Below, one piece after another: positions 9,975 through 48,505 of a stretch of DNA of 64,000 nucleotides. Made by a program: the position numbers and the translations under genes. The DNA comes from Hirundichthys speculiger (lineage: Eukaryota; Chordata; Actinopteri; Beloniformes; Exocoetidae), in the NCBI GenBank assembly GCA_018398805.1, contig JAGFBZ010000859.1:62001-126000 (forward strand), read 5' to 3'. The notes beneath the pieces are model-generated. The model had not been told where the DNA came from and did not search any database. It saw only the letters and a list, made by a program, of their open reading frames with translations. How positions within the stretch are numbered: position 1 is the first letter of the stretch; each line of letters opens with the position of its first letter.

Positions 9975-12900
9975 ATGACTGATCCTAATTCTACCAGAGG
10001 GGTGGATGGATTCTCAGTCAACTTTGTGAGTTGGAATGTGAAGTCACTCAACCATCCAGTTAAGCGTAAAAAGGTACTTACACACTTAAAACATCTTAAA
10101 CCGATATTGCATTTCTTCAGGAAACGCACTTGCGCACAACAGACCTGTTCCGAATAAAGAAAGGATGGTCGGGACAAGTTTATCATTCTAATTTCCACTC
10201 AAAGACTAGGGGGGCAGCCATCCTAATTGATAAGAATATACCATTTACAATGACTAATGTTGATTCTGATTCTGCAGGGCGCTACATTATTGTGACAGGG
10301 CAGCTTTTTTCATTTCCAGTCATCTTGGCCAATATTTATGCACCAAATTGGGACAATCCAGCATTCTTTTCAAATTTTTTCTCTCGCTTACCAAATATGA
10401 CAACACACCATCTTATCCTTGGTGGTGATGTAAATTGCACACTTAACCCTGTCTTAGATCGTAGCTTCTCCAAGAAGATTTCTCTGTCTAAATCAGCACA
10501 AACTATCAAACTTTTTCTTAAAACGTATGGTGTAGTAGATGTGTGGCGGTTTCGTAATCCCGCTGCTAGAGCATACTCCTTTTTCTCTCCAGTCCATAAG
10601 AGCTATTCTCGTATGGACAGTTTTTTCCTGGATAAAAGACTCCTTTCTTCTGTAACCAAGTGTGATTATGAAGCCATAGTCATTTCAGATCATGGTCCCT
10701 TAATCACAAAAATCCGCATTCCTAACACACCATATAGCTACCGCCCTTGGAGACTCAATCCTCTTCTCCTATCAGAAGAGTCTTTTACCAATTTTATTTC
10801 ATCCGAAATAAAACTATTTCTCGATATTAATCAAACACCAGGAATGTCCTGTTCAACTATTTGGGAATCTCTAAAAGCGTATTTACGGGGCCAAATCATT
10901 TCCTATTGTGCGAATAAAAAGAAAACAAACTCCGCTCGCCTTAAAAAGCTAACAGATCAGATACTGGAACTTGATACATTATACAGTCATCAACCATCTG
11001 CTGACGCAATGAAAAAACGTCTGTCCTTGCAGACTGAGTTTGATATCTTATCAACACGACAGGCTGAATATCTTCTCTCCAAGTCTCGACACGGATGTAC
11101 GAACATGGGGAAAAAATTGGACGAATCCTTGCTCATCAGTTACGACAAAAATCTGCCAAGCAGATTATACCTGCAATCAATGATGAGCAGGGTTGTGTGA
11201 GCACAGACAGTCTCAAGATTAACTCCTGTTTTCAAAATTTCTATCAATCACTATACACAACAGAATTTTCTGCAACACCGTCCACGATAGAGGATTTTTT
11301 AAGGTCCTTACACGTACCATCTGTAGACCCAAACGTAGCTGATACATTGGAGAAAGACCTCCCAGCCCTGGAGATAATATCTGCAATCAGATCTATGCAA
11401 AGTGGCAAGTCCCCAGGGCCGGATGGCTATCCCACTGATTTTTTCAAAAAATTCTCAGACCAACTTTCTCCTTTATTACTGTCAGTTTTTGAAGAGTCAC
11501 TTTCTCTTAAGACCTTACCCCCGACCATGCGGCAAGCAGTTATCTCTGTAATTCTCAAAAAAGAAAGAAACCCTCTGGAGTGCAACTCATTCCGCCCAAT
11601 TTCTCTCCTTAACACCGATGCAAAAATCCTTGCCAAGGTTCTGGCACGTCGACTGGAGGATGTTCTTCCTTCCATTATATCACCTGACCAAACAGGTTTT
11701 ATCAAGAATCGTTACTCTTTTTTCAACGTCAGACGCCTTTTCAACATCCTTTATAGTCCCTCCCCACCAGGTGTGCCAGAGGTAGTCCTTTCACTTGATG
11801 CTGAAAAGGCGTTCGACCGGGTGGAGTGGGGCTATCTTTTCAGCACACTAGAGAGGTTCGGATTTGGCCATAAATTCATATCGTGGATCAGACTTTTATA
11901 TACATCTCCAATGGCTGCTGTTCGTACTAATAACAATCTGTCCCCTTTTTTCGAGCTTAAACGTGGCACAAGACAGGGATGTCCCATGTCACCACTTCTT
12001 TTTGCGATTGCAATGGAACCACTAGCTCTAGCTCTAAGACAAAATACCAATATCAAAGGAATTCAACGAGCAGGAGAGGAGCATAAAGTCTCGCTTTACG
12101 CGGATGATATGCTACTATATATATCTCAACCCCTTTCAAGTCTGCCCAAGCTCCTGGTCTTACTAACAGAATTTGGTAAATTATCCGGCTATAAGATCAA
12201 TGTTCAGAAAAGCGAGCTGATGCCTATTGGCACTAGTAATGATGAGATATCTTTGAATTCACTTCCCTTTAAAATTAGCCCCAAAAAATTCAAATACCTC
12301 GGCATTTGGATTACAGATAAATATAAAGATCTTTATGCTGCTAATTATCAGCCCCTGCTATTGAATTTAAATGTAGATATCGACCGATGGGGTCCCCTGC
12401 CTCTTTCTTTGGGTGGAAGAATTAATACAGTAAAGATGAATATACTGCCTAAGTTTTTATATATATTTCAGTGTCTTCCGGTCTTTTTAACTAAATCTTT
12501 TTTTACCAAATTAAATAATCAGATATCAAGTTTCATCTGGAACAAAAAAACACCCCAGATAAAAAGAAGTGTACTTCAGAGACCTCGCTCAATGGGAGGG
12601 ATGGCACTTCCTAATCCTAATTTCTTATATTACTACTGGGCAGTTAACATTAGAGTATTGCTATACTGGATGGGTAATGATAATGACAACACTAATGCCG
12701 AATGGCTAAATTTGGAGGGGGCATCTGTAAATTCCACTTCTTTGAAAGCCTTACTGTGTTCTAGGTTGCCATTTACACAACCCATTTCTAACTTTACTTC
12801 CAACCCGGTTGTTTTACACTCAATCAAGATCTGGAACCAGTTTAGAAGATCCTTCTCACTTACAGATCTATCTCGGGCTGCACCAATCGCAAAAAATCAT

Positions 12901-13815
12901 ATGTTTATCCCATCATTAATAGATGAGATCTTTGATAGGTGGTCCAGAAGAGGTATGGTATCATTGTCTGATCTGTATATCGATGGCAAGTTTGCCTCCT
13001 TTGAACAGTTGGTACAAAAATATCATATTCTCAAATCACATTTTTATCGATACTTGCAGCTTCGAAATGTTGTATTCTCTAACTTTAAATGTTCTCCCTT
13101 ATGTCCTCCAACTTGTCTGTTAGATTCTATATTTGATTATAAACAAGTTAGAAAACGAACTATTAGTACAATTTATGAAATACTTTACTCTCATAACTTG
13201 ACACCCTTGGACAGCCTCAAAAACAAATGGGAGATAGATTTAAATGAACAAATTACAGACGATACCTGGCTCAAAATAATACGGGGAATATTCTCCTCTT
13301 CCATTTGCCTTAGACATGCTGTTATTCAGTTCAAAGTTGTTCACCGGCTGCACTGGTCTAAAGTTAGACTTTCTAAGATCAAAGCTGATATAGACCCCAC
13401 CTGTGATCGACGCGGACAGGATCCAGCCACTCTCTTACATATGTTCTGGACATGTCCAAAGCTCTGCACTTTCTGGCAGTCCATCTTCGAGACCTTCTCT
13501 AAGATTTTTGGGAAGAGGCTTGCGCCATCTCCGTTCATTGCACTTTTTGGTGTTGCCCAGATGGGTTCTTGTTTTGGGGTGTGGGAAGGAACCATGTTGG
13601 CTTTCTGCTCTCTATTAGCTAGGAGACTAATATTATTGAAGTGGAAAGACCGAACACCTCCAACATATAGTCAGTGGATTAAAGAAGTCATGTACCATAT
13701 CAAGTTGGAGAAGATCAGATATACAATCAGGGGATCCAATAGAAAATTTTATAACACTTGGCAGCCTTTCTTAAAGTTTGTTGAAGATATGGAGGCAGCT
13801 AATATAGTATTGTAA
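9975..13815 (+). pseudogene. L1 ORF2 protein (endonuclease-reverse transcriptase), two frameshifts
   Basis: The ATG at 9975 opens an AP-like endonuclease domain: VSWNVKSLN, then after a one-base shift near 10098 QETHLRTTDLF, LANIYAPNWDNP, LGGDVNCTL, SRMDSFFLD and ISDHGPL. A second shift near 11090 leads into the RT domain: KSPGPDGYPTDFFKKF, FRPISLLNTDAKILAKVLA, LSLDAEKAFDRVEW, RGTRQGCPMSPLLFAIAMEP and the catalytic YADDMLLYI (about 12097-12123). The thumb and a Cys-containing C-terminal region (LHMFWTCPKLCTFW) run to the TAA at 13813-13815. Apart from the two shifts there is no stop, and endonuclease and RT catalytic residues are all present. It would nick target DNA and copy L1 RNA in the nucleus. 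Confidence 0.9.
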
Positions 13816-14073
13816 ACCTCTACCCCCTTTTTTTTTTTTTTTCCCATTTATTTATTCTTTCATTTTCTCTTGTCTTTCTCCTTTATGTCTGGCTATGTGA
13901 ATTCTCTATTTTGAACTCTGTTTTATGTTGTTAATACTGTAGGTCTGGTATCTGGGAAAAGGGGTGGGCTGGGGTTGGTGGGGTTATACTGTCCTGTTTA
14001 TGTTTTGTTGGACCTGTGTTGAACCGTAAAATGTAAATTGAAAAACCTAAATAAAAAGACCTTGAACAAAAAA

Positions 14074-14091
14074 AAAACATACCTGAGATCC
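14074..14091 (+). repeat. L1 target-site duplication, right
   Basis: An exact copy of 8033-8050, directly after the L1 poly(A) tail. Confidence 0.92.
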
Positions 14092-14244
14092 ACCATGTCT
14101 CAGGAGCGTTTAAATGGACTTGCCCTGATGAGTATAAACCGTGAAATGTCCAGGCAGGTGTCATTTGATGACACCATAGATGCCTTTGCTGCCAGGAAGT
14201 CCAGACGTGTCCAGACGTGTAAACTAGTTAAAAGACAAGTTTAG
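14092..14244 (+). pseudogene. hAT transposase C-terminus, part 2 (after the L1)
   Basis: This continues the dimerisation domain (TMSQERLNGLALMSINREM) to a stop at 14242-14244, ending KLVKRQV. The reading frame across the excised insertion has no stop. This part of the transposase gene was therefore intact when the L1 arrived. Confidence 0.85.
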
Positions 14245-14408
14245 TTGAAAGTAACTGTTGCTACCGTTGAGTTTGTCATTGTTCAAATGCTCAAATTAAA
14301 CTGTCGTGATTGCTCAGTTGGTTGTTGTCATTGAATTGCAGTGGGCTGGGGGGGGAGCACCGGGGTGTAATCTCGCCTAGGGCGCCAAATTGGGTAGAGC
14401 CGGCCCTG

Positions 14409-14416
14409 ACACTACG
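14409..14416 (+). repeat. hAT target-site duplication, right
   Basis: ACACTACG, identical to 6566-6573. Confidence 0.9.
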
Positions 14417-14522
14417 TGTAGTACAGTACATGAAGTTAAAAAACTAACAGTTCTTTAATTCTTGGCAGATGATGCAATCTGTGAACATGGTGTGATATCT
14501 AAGAAATAAATGTGTGCTTTAC

Positions 14523-41481
<26,959 letters not shown>

Positions 41482-41660
41482 GTTGTCTGACTGCTACCGC
41501 TGTTTCTCTGGTATTAATGAAGCAGCATCCACCAACGTTTAGCTGCGTACCGCCACCTACTGGTACATCCAGGCTTTACGTACTTCAAATTAAACTGATT
41601 CACAGCAAACTGAGCCAATTACCTCCAATTTAAATATATTCCAAGGAGCTTCAAAACATA

Positions 41661-41851
<191 letters not shown>

Positions 41852-41852
41852 A

Positions 41853-43386
41853 CAGGGGTTAAATTGTGCCGGGGCTGTCTGGGGCTGAGCCCCGGCACAT
41901 AAGCTCGGAGCGGATGGCATATGATCACGCACACATCAAAAGCAACAAACCCTTTTCACGATTTTCAGTTCTGAATAATTAAATATTGTTTTATTAATCA
42001 ATAAACCCATGACTTTTATGAGATAGATCATAGTTTTCCTGATAACGAGACGACCTATCAAAGCTATTAAGAACAGAACCTGCGATCAGAGATCCTGGTT
42101 TCCGGAACACTGCGTGGGTTGCCAGTTCCGCCTTTTATAAGGGACTTTGGGGCTTGTTTGTTTTTGTTTTTTTTTGTGAGCTCGCTTTAAAAAAAAAAAA
42201 ATCAGAAGTCGTGGTTTGCGGGTTTTGAGGCTTGTCTTTCAGCGTTGTGACTTGTTTATAATTTTTCCCGTACACCGTCTCCCCTTTTACCTGCATACGA
42301 TAATCCATCAATGATGCACCAGCCAGGCACACAGCACAGATCTGGCAACGCGCGGCAGAGAAAGTCAGAGGGAGCATCTTGTAGCAGCTATTTTTGTTGA
42401 CATTGCTGAACTTCACCTTTACGGACAATGTGTCTCTGACATTAGCCATTATAAAATACGTTTTATATTGGTTTATTTTTTTGGTCCTTAGTCGCTTGTT
42501 TGGGGCTTGTTTTTGAGGTCGAGGTAGCTTTTTTGTGTGGCAACAATTCCCTCCTCAATAGGCTCCGTTCTCCTCAGTGGTAGTTGAGACTGTCTACTAT
42601 AAAGCGTAGAGCGAGTAGAGGCAGGCAGACAAGGTACGTGACATTGAAAAGAGGTGCTTGAACGAACTGTCTGTGCATCTCGCGAGTTCAGTTTCCATAG
42701 TAACCAGTTATGGACAGAAATTAGCCAGGGGAAGGAGGAGATGTCAGTTAAAGTTAACTACTGAGATTGACCAAAAGTTGAGCCTGACGTTGCCTCAAGT
42801 TAGCTACCTTTGGCAAACAGAAACAAAACACGTCTTGTGCTCTAGCCTTAATTAACTGTCGATACAGTCAATTTTTCACTTTTATACAAGAAGGTTAATA
42901 AATTGTTTTGTTTTCTTGGATTTTTAGAGGTCAGCAGCTAAAGATTAAAAATGAGGAAAGCAAAGAGGTGGAAGCTTACAGATTTCTTCAAAAGGTGGGC
43001 AGCAAACAACATATCTGTTAAAATGTTAATTTAAGGTACTGTATTGGTAGCCTGGTTAGCACCAGACCAGATCACAGGTCTGGGGACCCTCCTATTCTAA
43101 ATCCCGTAAGAGAGTGTGGTTTACCTAAACCATAGCTAATTAATGCATTTTCATTCACAAGTGACAAGATTTAATATGATCTTGCTCAACCTACATCTGT
43201 AAAGTCAGCTAAGAACTTATTAAAATGCACCAGAATTCAGCAAATAACATGTATGATAATAAAAAAAAACTTCTGGGGGAGGACCCCCAGACCCCCCACT
43301 AATCATTTCCTTCAAACCAATGTACAACAACCTGTACATTCTGTTACACTGGCCAACCAATCTACAATCAAACTGCCACAATGTGT

Positions 43387-43417
<31 letters not shown>

Positions 43418-43598
43418 GGGCACTACAAGACACACATAGGCCTACAACACACAGATAAGGTGTATATCTCTGTGCAATATTATATGGTTATGAAATTAGA
43501 GGGTTATTTTCCAAAAAGTATATTGGGGCAGGGCGGCGGGGGCAGGGAGGGTACGAGGCAGAGCCCCCCCCACATAACCAATCCCAATTTAACCCCTG
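41853..43598. mobile_element. hAT element inserted into a GATA microsatellite
   Basis: Ends CAGGGGTTAAATTGTGCC and the inverse CCAATTTAACCCCTG. GATAGATA on both sides is consistent with an 8-bp duplication but cannot be proven inside a repeat. An ATG at 42951 opens MRKAKRWKLTDFFKR before a GGTGGG donor, a typical basic first exon of a hAT transposase; the rest of the transposase is absent. A GT and G run lies at 43382-43420. Confidence 0.85.
42951..42996 (+). pseudogene. First exon of hAT transposase (remnant)
   Basis: MRKAKRWKLTDFFKR then a GT donor. Similar short Lys-rich leaders ending in DFF/DIF motifs occur in the hAT at 50856 (CAKLTDIFSRQ). The downstream coding exons are deleted. Confidence 0.5.
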
Positions 43599-43699
<101 letters not shown>

Positions 43700-44398
43700 G
43701 AAATTGAGAATTATCTACCTATATATGTAATCGGAATTATTTCATTGATCCCTGAGGAGAAATTGTTTAAGGTGAAAGTAAGAAAACGAGCAGGAGCAAC
43801 CGCAATAGGCTGCATGCACTGTGGCGCATGCACAGTTTTTTATTCCTTTTATCTGGTTTCAAATTCTGGTTGCGTCAGGAAAGGCCTCTGGTGTAAAACT
43901 AGTATCAAATCAGTAATGTGGATCATACAGCTGTGGTGACCCTACAAAAAAAAGTTGTTTGTATTCTGCTATCTCTCTATCTATTGGTCATGGTGTAACA
44001 TGGACAAATTGTTCTGTTTGTTGCTTGCGTGGCAGTGTCAGGTAGAAGCTTGTATTTCACTGGGCCTCCTTTATTAACACAACACAATACAAAGTTCTTA
44101 TTCTGCTGTTCCACCTGCACCAGAGTGAAGGAAATGGCATCTGCTTCATTAAAACCAGGGAGGAACCCTGGACCCCCACCAGTGTCCAAACATAGACATA
44201 CTGCAGGAGCTGCTGTCCTGGTTGGAAGCTTCCCCTGCAGCTCCCACCATCACGCTCTAGCGTATGACCCTGGAGCATGAGGAATGGAAACACTTAAGGG
44301 AAAGACTGAGATGCTGGCAAAAATTGTACAGGAGCAGTTAGTGGCACGCCTTCCAACTGTGACCTCGGAGTGGGTGCGCTGCCACTGATTGGACATTT
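43700..44398. other. Intergenic, nothing recognised
   Basis: No supported gene. Short frames on both strands have no recognisable motif. Confidence 0.4.
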
Positions 44399-44611
44399 TC
44401 AAATCAAATCAAATCAAATATACTTTATTGATCCCCCAAGGGGGAAATTCAAGTTTCAAGTACACCAGACGCTGCAGTCTGGTGTACATGAGGAGGATCA
44501 TCCAGCCCTCCTTCTTCATGTCTCGGTCCTGTAGTCCAAGTGCTAACTCCAGACAACAGCCGTTAAAACCAGTATTTCTCCACAATGGTGAATCAAGTGA
44601 GATATCTCCAG
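44399..44611 (-). mobile_element. 3' end of a LINE, part 1 (right of it split by Harbinger)
   Basis: In minus orientation the element ends GATCAATAAAGTATATTTGA with ATTTG units (44402-44420 on plus). The inner part (GGGGGAAATTCAAG) is a typical L2/RTE 3' end. It is interrupted at 44612 by the Harbinger element and continues at 46084. Confidence 0.6.
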
Positions 44612-46080
44612 AGGGGTATACTACGAAGCAAGTTCAACACAGCCAGGCTTTCTTTGGGTGAGCTGGCTTAACAAACCTGAAACTCGCGATCAGAGATAAC
44701 TGGTACCACGACGGTGGTTATCAACTATCTTTGTTAACCGCGGCTTTCTGCTTTTTGCTCTGTGCGCGTTCACACGAAAGGGGGCGTTTGACGCGTCATT
44801 TGACGCCTCTTTCAGATAAAATGGATAGATGGCGGTCCGTATATTTCAGTCAGGAGGAACAGGTTTTAATAATGCAGGGCTATGAGGATTTCAAAGAAAT
44901 CTTTACGGCCAAAAGCAATACTGTTGGTGCGAATAAAGCCAGAGAGGAGCGCTGGCAAAAAATTGCAGATCGTGTAAATTCGTAATGTGACAGTGTGAGG
45001 TCCTGTCACTGACATCCGATTGATCACGTGTCCTGGCTACATGACTCAGGGGATATGCCTTTGGCTGACTGGCAATTGTGTGTGACTTTCACCCGGTAGT
45101 CTGGGGATCAAACCCCGCCCGGGCTCTCCGTAGTGTCTCTTGCCACAGTAAATTATATTTATTTCACCACTTAATACACCTTAATTAATCTCCCTCCCTC
45201 TTTTAGAGCGCTTAAACTTTAAACTTAATGCAGCAGATTTAAAAATTATGTAGGTTTGACTGTCCCATTATGGATGATAAATAAAAATCACTTTAGTTTT
45301 TTGCTAAATCTATGTGAAATTAATTTAAGATTTAATATTATCTGTGATACTAATATACGTTCACCAGCCACTTTAATAGGTACCCTATCACCCTGGGGAA
45401 TCTATGAATTGTATAACAACATTTCACATGAAATTCCACGTCACACTGATTATCAATATAATGGACTATTAATTTATGTTACCTGCAATTTAGTAAAACG
45501 CTTCTTTTATTTGAAGCGTGGGCAGATGGCCAGGGAATACTACAAACATATTCAGCAGTTTAGTAAGAGCAAGTACAACCTTTATTCCAGTATTCTGGCT
45601 CAGATTTTCTGCATCACCAACTAAATGCATGTAGGTTCCCGCGGCAAAGAAACGCAAAAAAAACGCACACCGTTTGCGCTACTGTGAGCGCACGGCTGCG
45701 TTTGGTGGCGCTGCCAATATCTGGCTCTAGCAGATTACAAATGTAACGTATTCCCTCATCTGGAAATCTCTAGCGTTCATAGAGAATATGGTCATGGGAA
45801 GCCAGCGGATCAGTCCGGTCTCTGAATACTCTCCCTCCATTGCGCAATCCTGGCGCTCAGGTCAACGGGATTGGGTGAAAGTGAAAGGGCGGCGCTTTTT
45901 AGAGCCGATTTGAGCCTAAACTCTGCACATAACCTGCTCCGGACCAGGCTATGTTTGCAGAGTAAGTTACCATGGTGATCTAGCCAGGTCGAAAGAGAGC
46001 CACCTTCGTGGTACCGGAAATCCTGGTTTTGACTCAACATACCTCGCTAACCCTCTAATCTCGCTTCGTAGTATACCCCT
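44612..46080 (+). mobile_element. PIF/Harbinger element with Myb-like gene
   Basis: Inverted ends AGGGGTATACTACGAAGCAAG and the inverse CTTCGTAGTATACCCCT, flanked by the 3-bp duplication CAG (44609-44611 and 46081-46083). It encodes the first part of the Myb/SANT-like accessory protein (44821-44985); the transposase itself is absent. A patch at 45057-45130 (GGGGATCAAACCCCGCCCGG) looks like a tRNA T-arm, and CACCAGCCACTTTAATAGGT at about 45362 is another repeat terminus. Confidence 0.88.
44821..44985 (+). pseudogene. Harbinger Myb-like DNA-binding protein, N-terminal fragment
   Basis: The ATG at 44821 encodes MDRWRSVYFSQEEQVLIMQG, then KSNTVGANKAREERWQKIAD and RVNS before a stop: one SANT/Myb-like helix bundle. 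In Harbinger elements this second protein binds the ends and escorts the transposase into the nucleus. The C-terminal two thirds are missing after the stop at 44983-44985. Confidence 0.75.
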
Positions 46081-46083
46081 CAG

Positions 46084-46380
46084 GTCAGAGGAGGAAACAC
46101 CGATGAACCAAACTGTCTCTTCTGGGAAGACCGAGCTCCCTCAGTCCGGCGAGCGATGGAGCCGACCGTCACAGAGCCCGGTTCATCGTGCGGACCAGGT
46201 TGCCGGCGTTACCCCTGGCGGTGCCGGGCCCACCAGGTCTTGAGATGGCCTCCGCCAGGCCAGCCGACACACCCCGGCGTGTAGACTGCTGGATACAGGG
46301 GTGATAGCGCTCCGGCGTCACGCCGGATTTCCGGCATACCGAGGTGTTTGCGAGAAAAAATAAATAAAATCAGGTTTGCC
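46084..46380 (-). mobile_element. LINE fragment, part 2
   Basis: Continues the minus-oriented LINE sequence broken by the Harbinger element. GC-rich, with TCAGTCCGGCGAGCGATGG. No intact frame. Boundaries uncertain. Confidence 0.4.
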
Positions 46381-47127
46381 GTTCGCGTAGATCCGAGAGG
46401 CGATTTCACTCAAAACTACACCAGTAGCCATACTTAAGCCAATCGGTAATAGTGTAGGGGGTGGTCTTGGGTTTTGGCCAATCAGATTGATTCTAGCCTC
46501 GCGCCACCAGGCTCCAGGCTGTTAACCGAAATCACCAAAATAAATGTGTTCACCAACATAAAACGCATAAAATAGACATTAACTTGTAATACAATAAAAG
46601 CAAACGGTCAACTTAATGGCTCTTGGACTTTCCTGTAAATTATATTCCTTAAATGAAAGAGTTTCACCGTATTTTATTAGGTTGGTGCTTTTATTTCGAT
46701 GGACTCTCTCTCGCCCTTGATCTGTTTCCTACCAAAACAGCGAGTCAACGGCCTCAGACCATTCAGCAGTCACTTCACGTGCGATTGTGTTTGTGTACAC
46801 ACTAGGAATGTGTTTGGCAGCGTGGAGGCATGGAGTGCAATTTTATGAAGCCAGGGGAAGACACCAAAGTTGTCGACAAAGATATAAAACAAATGGCGTT
46901 GGTCTTGGATTGAGGAGGTAGGCAGAGACGGAAAGCCCTTTGGGAGCTGGTGCCAGAAACTTCGCCAACCAGGAGCATGTTTCTGCACTTTGTGCGCAAG
47001 GAAAATATTATATGGAACTAGTGGGAAAAAAGTGCTGCCACGGCACGAGTTAGACGCTAGTCACCAAGCAGCTTCATGAGCAATTCAACACACCTCACGT
47101 TTGCCGGGGGCATCAGCCACAGCAGAT
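46381..47127. other. Intergenic, nothing firmly recognised
   Basis: No supported gene. May include leader sequence of the transposase fragment that follows. Confidence 0.35.
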
Positions 47128-47430
47128 ATCCAACCCTCAATGACAGATCGCATGGCTGATTTAAAAATTCGGCTGTGTTCCTTTATTGCCGAGAATGATC
47201 TGTCGTTTACTATCACTCGTCCACTCGTCACGCTGTGCAAGCAATTAGCGGAGGATAAACTCGCCCTTAAACATCTGTCTGTCTCGAGGCAGCATGCAGG
47301 CTATCTTATTACACACGGCATCTCACCAGAATTTAAAAGAAACCTGTCTGACAAGCTTAAGAATAACATGTTTTCACTCAACATTGATGAGGCCACGGAC
47401 AAAAACATTGTTTGTCAGTTCTTGAAGCAC
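47128..47430 (+). pseudogene. Transposase fragment (hAT-like, fish family)
   Basis: One open frame gives PSMTDRMADLKIRLCSFIAE, LSFTITRPLVTLCKQLAEDK, VSRQHAGYLITHGISPEFKR and NNMFSLNIDEATDKN. The last block (NIDEAT) resembles the first catalytic Asp region of hAT-related transposases. The frame then runs into the fold-back repeat and stops. Truncated at both ends. Confidence 0.6.
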
Positions 47431-47449
47431 TTTAAATTATTGCTATTTA

Positions 47450-47698
47450 TTGTCCTCTTAAAGTGTAAGTCTGGTGTAAATTGACCTATGCTTCTGTTGT
47501 ATAAGCTCACCACATGCAGCCCATAGAAAACAGAATGAGACAATCAAACAACATAGGCCAAGTTATGGGTCTGCTTTAAGCAGCCTGTACATAACTTGGC
47601 CTATGTTGTCCCAAATTGTCTCATTATTTTTTGTGTGTAGGCTGCATGTGGTGAGCTTATACAACAGGGCTATGTGTCAATTTATACTGAACTTACAG
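47450..47698. repeat. Fold-back inverted repeat, arms about 108 bp
   Basis: Left arm 47463-47570 and right arm 47590-47698 are imperfect reverse complements sharing ATAAGCTCACCACATGCAGC and ACATAGGCCAAGTTATG, with a spacer of about 19 bp. A third copy, inverted to the left arm and nearly identical to it, is at 48394-48505. Confidence 0.9.
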
Positions 47699-47819
47699 TT
47701 TAATAGCAACTTATTTTGAATGAACAAATGTTGACTGTTGTGTAAGGTTTTGTGTAGTAAACAGTATTTGCTTATTTTTTATTTTTTCATTTTATTTTAT
47801 TTATTTCTCATTGTTCTTT

Positions 47820-47930
47820 AGTCCTTGAAGCACTTTAAATGATTGCTACTTATAGTTCTCTTAATATCAAATTGTCTTGAAGCACTTTAAATGCTTGCGA
47901 CTTATTGTTCTCTTAATTTCACTTGTTTGT
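47820..47930. repeat. Tandem copies of a CTTGAAGCACTTTAAAT unit
   Basis: CTTGAAGCACTTTAAATNNTTGC...TCTTAAT occurs at 47823 and 47876, and a further copy is at 47423 inside the end of the transposase fragment. Confidence 0.7.
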
Positions 47931-48393
47931 TGCACTGTAGCTGTTTCAAAAAATATTTAGAATAAATGGTGCATATTTTTCAGAAAATTGAGTGTCTCCT
48001 TGCTCATGCCCTTTTGTCAATGGTTTGGCTCCTAATCAATACTGTAAACAAATCCAATATTCATTGATTCATTCAATTTCTAGTTTACTTTTGAGTATTA
48101 TAATTGTCACCCATTGACCTTTTTTAGTATGGCTGTAGTATCCGTAGTATCAGTGTGCTATACAAGCAATATGCATGCAGGTAAGTGACTAGTTAAAAGC
48201 AGGGATGGATTACTGAACAGGCCTACCAGGCCCAGGGTCCCAAGAGCTCTGATGCTCTCCACAATTAAGATGCTACTGTAATATAGTCTTGTATTGGGTT
48301 TGTTCATCTCATGTCTGGAAAATCTACAAAAGTCATCAGAATATTCAATTTAATGAACTTTTTATCAAAATGTTGTCCCAGGGAATCACACCC

Positions 48394-48505
48394 CTGGCCT
48401 ATGTTGTTCGATTGTCTCATTCTGTTTTCTATGGGCTGCATGTGGTGAGCTTGAACAACAGGACCATGGGTCAATTTACACCAGACTTACACTTTAAGAG
48501 GACAA
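48394..48505. repeat. Third copy of the fold-back arm
   Basis: GTCTCATTCTGTTTTCTATGG and TCAATTTACACCAGACTTAC match the complement of 47463-47545 almost base for base, including the adjoining CTTTAAGAGGA. Confidence 0.85.

Larger units (their letters stand above)
8051..14073 (+). mobile_element. Full-length L1-clade LINE
   Basis: A 6.0-kb retrotransposon inserted in the hAT transposase gene with an 18-bp duplication. Order: short 5' UTR (8051-8212), ORF1 (8213-9143), an 831-bp inter-ORF region (9144-9974), ORF2 (9975-13815), then a 3' UTR ending AATAAAAAGACCTTGAAC and poly(A). The intact ends and full length suggest a fairly recent insertion. Three single-base frame shifts, one in ORF1 and two in ORF2, mean this copy is not coding-competent as read. 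Sequencing error in homopolymers is an alternative explanation for some of them. Confidence 0.92.
6574..14408 (+). mobile_element. hAT transposon split by a full-length L1
   Basis: The ends are inverted: CAGGGCCGGCTCT at 6574 and AGAGCCGGCCCTG ending at 14408. Both are flanked by the 8-bp duplication ACACTACG (6566-6573 and 14409-14416), as expected for hAT. Both ends also carry the subterminal palindromic motif CGCCTAGGGCGCC. After removing the L1 (8051-14073) and one copy of the L1 target duplication, the hAT is only about 1.8 kb. It keeps an N-terminal exon and the C-terminal dimerisation region of a transposase, so it was already an internally deleted, non-autonomous copy. Confidence 0.92.

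Noticed and set aside
1..14522. pcca exon 11 and later
   Set aside because: No minus-strand sequence matching the next ATP-grasp segment was found by eye.
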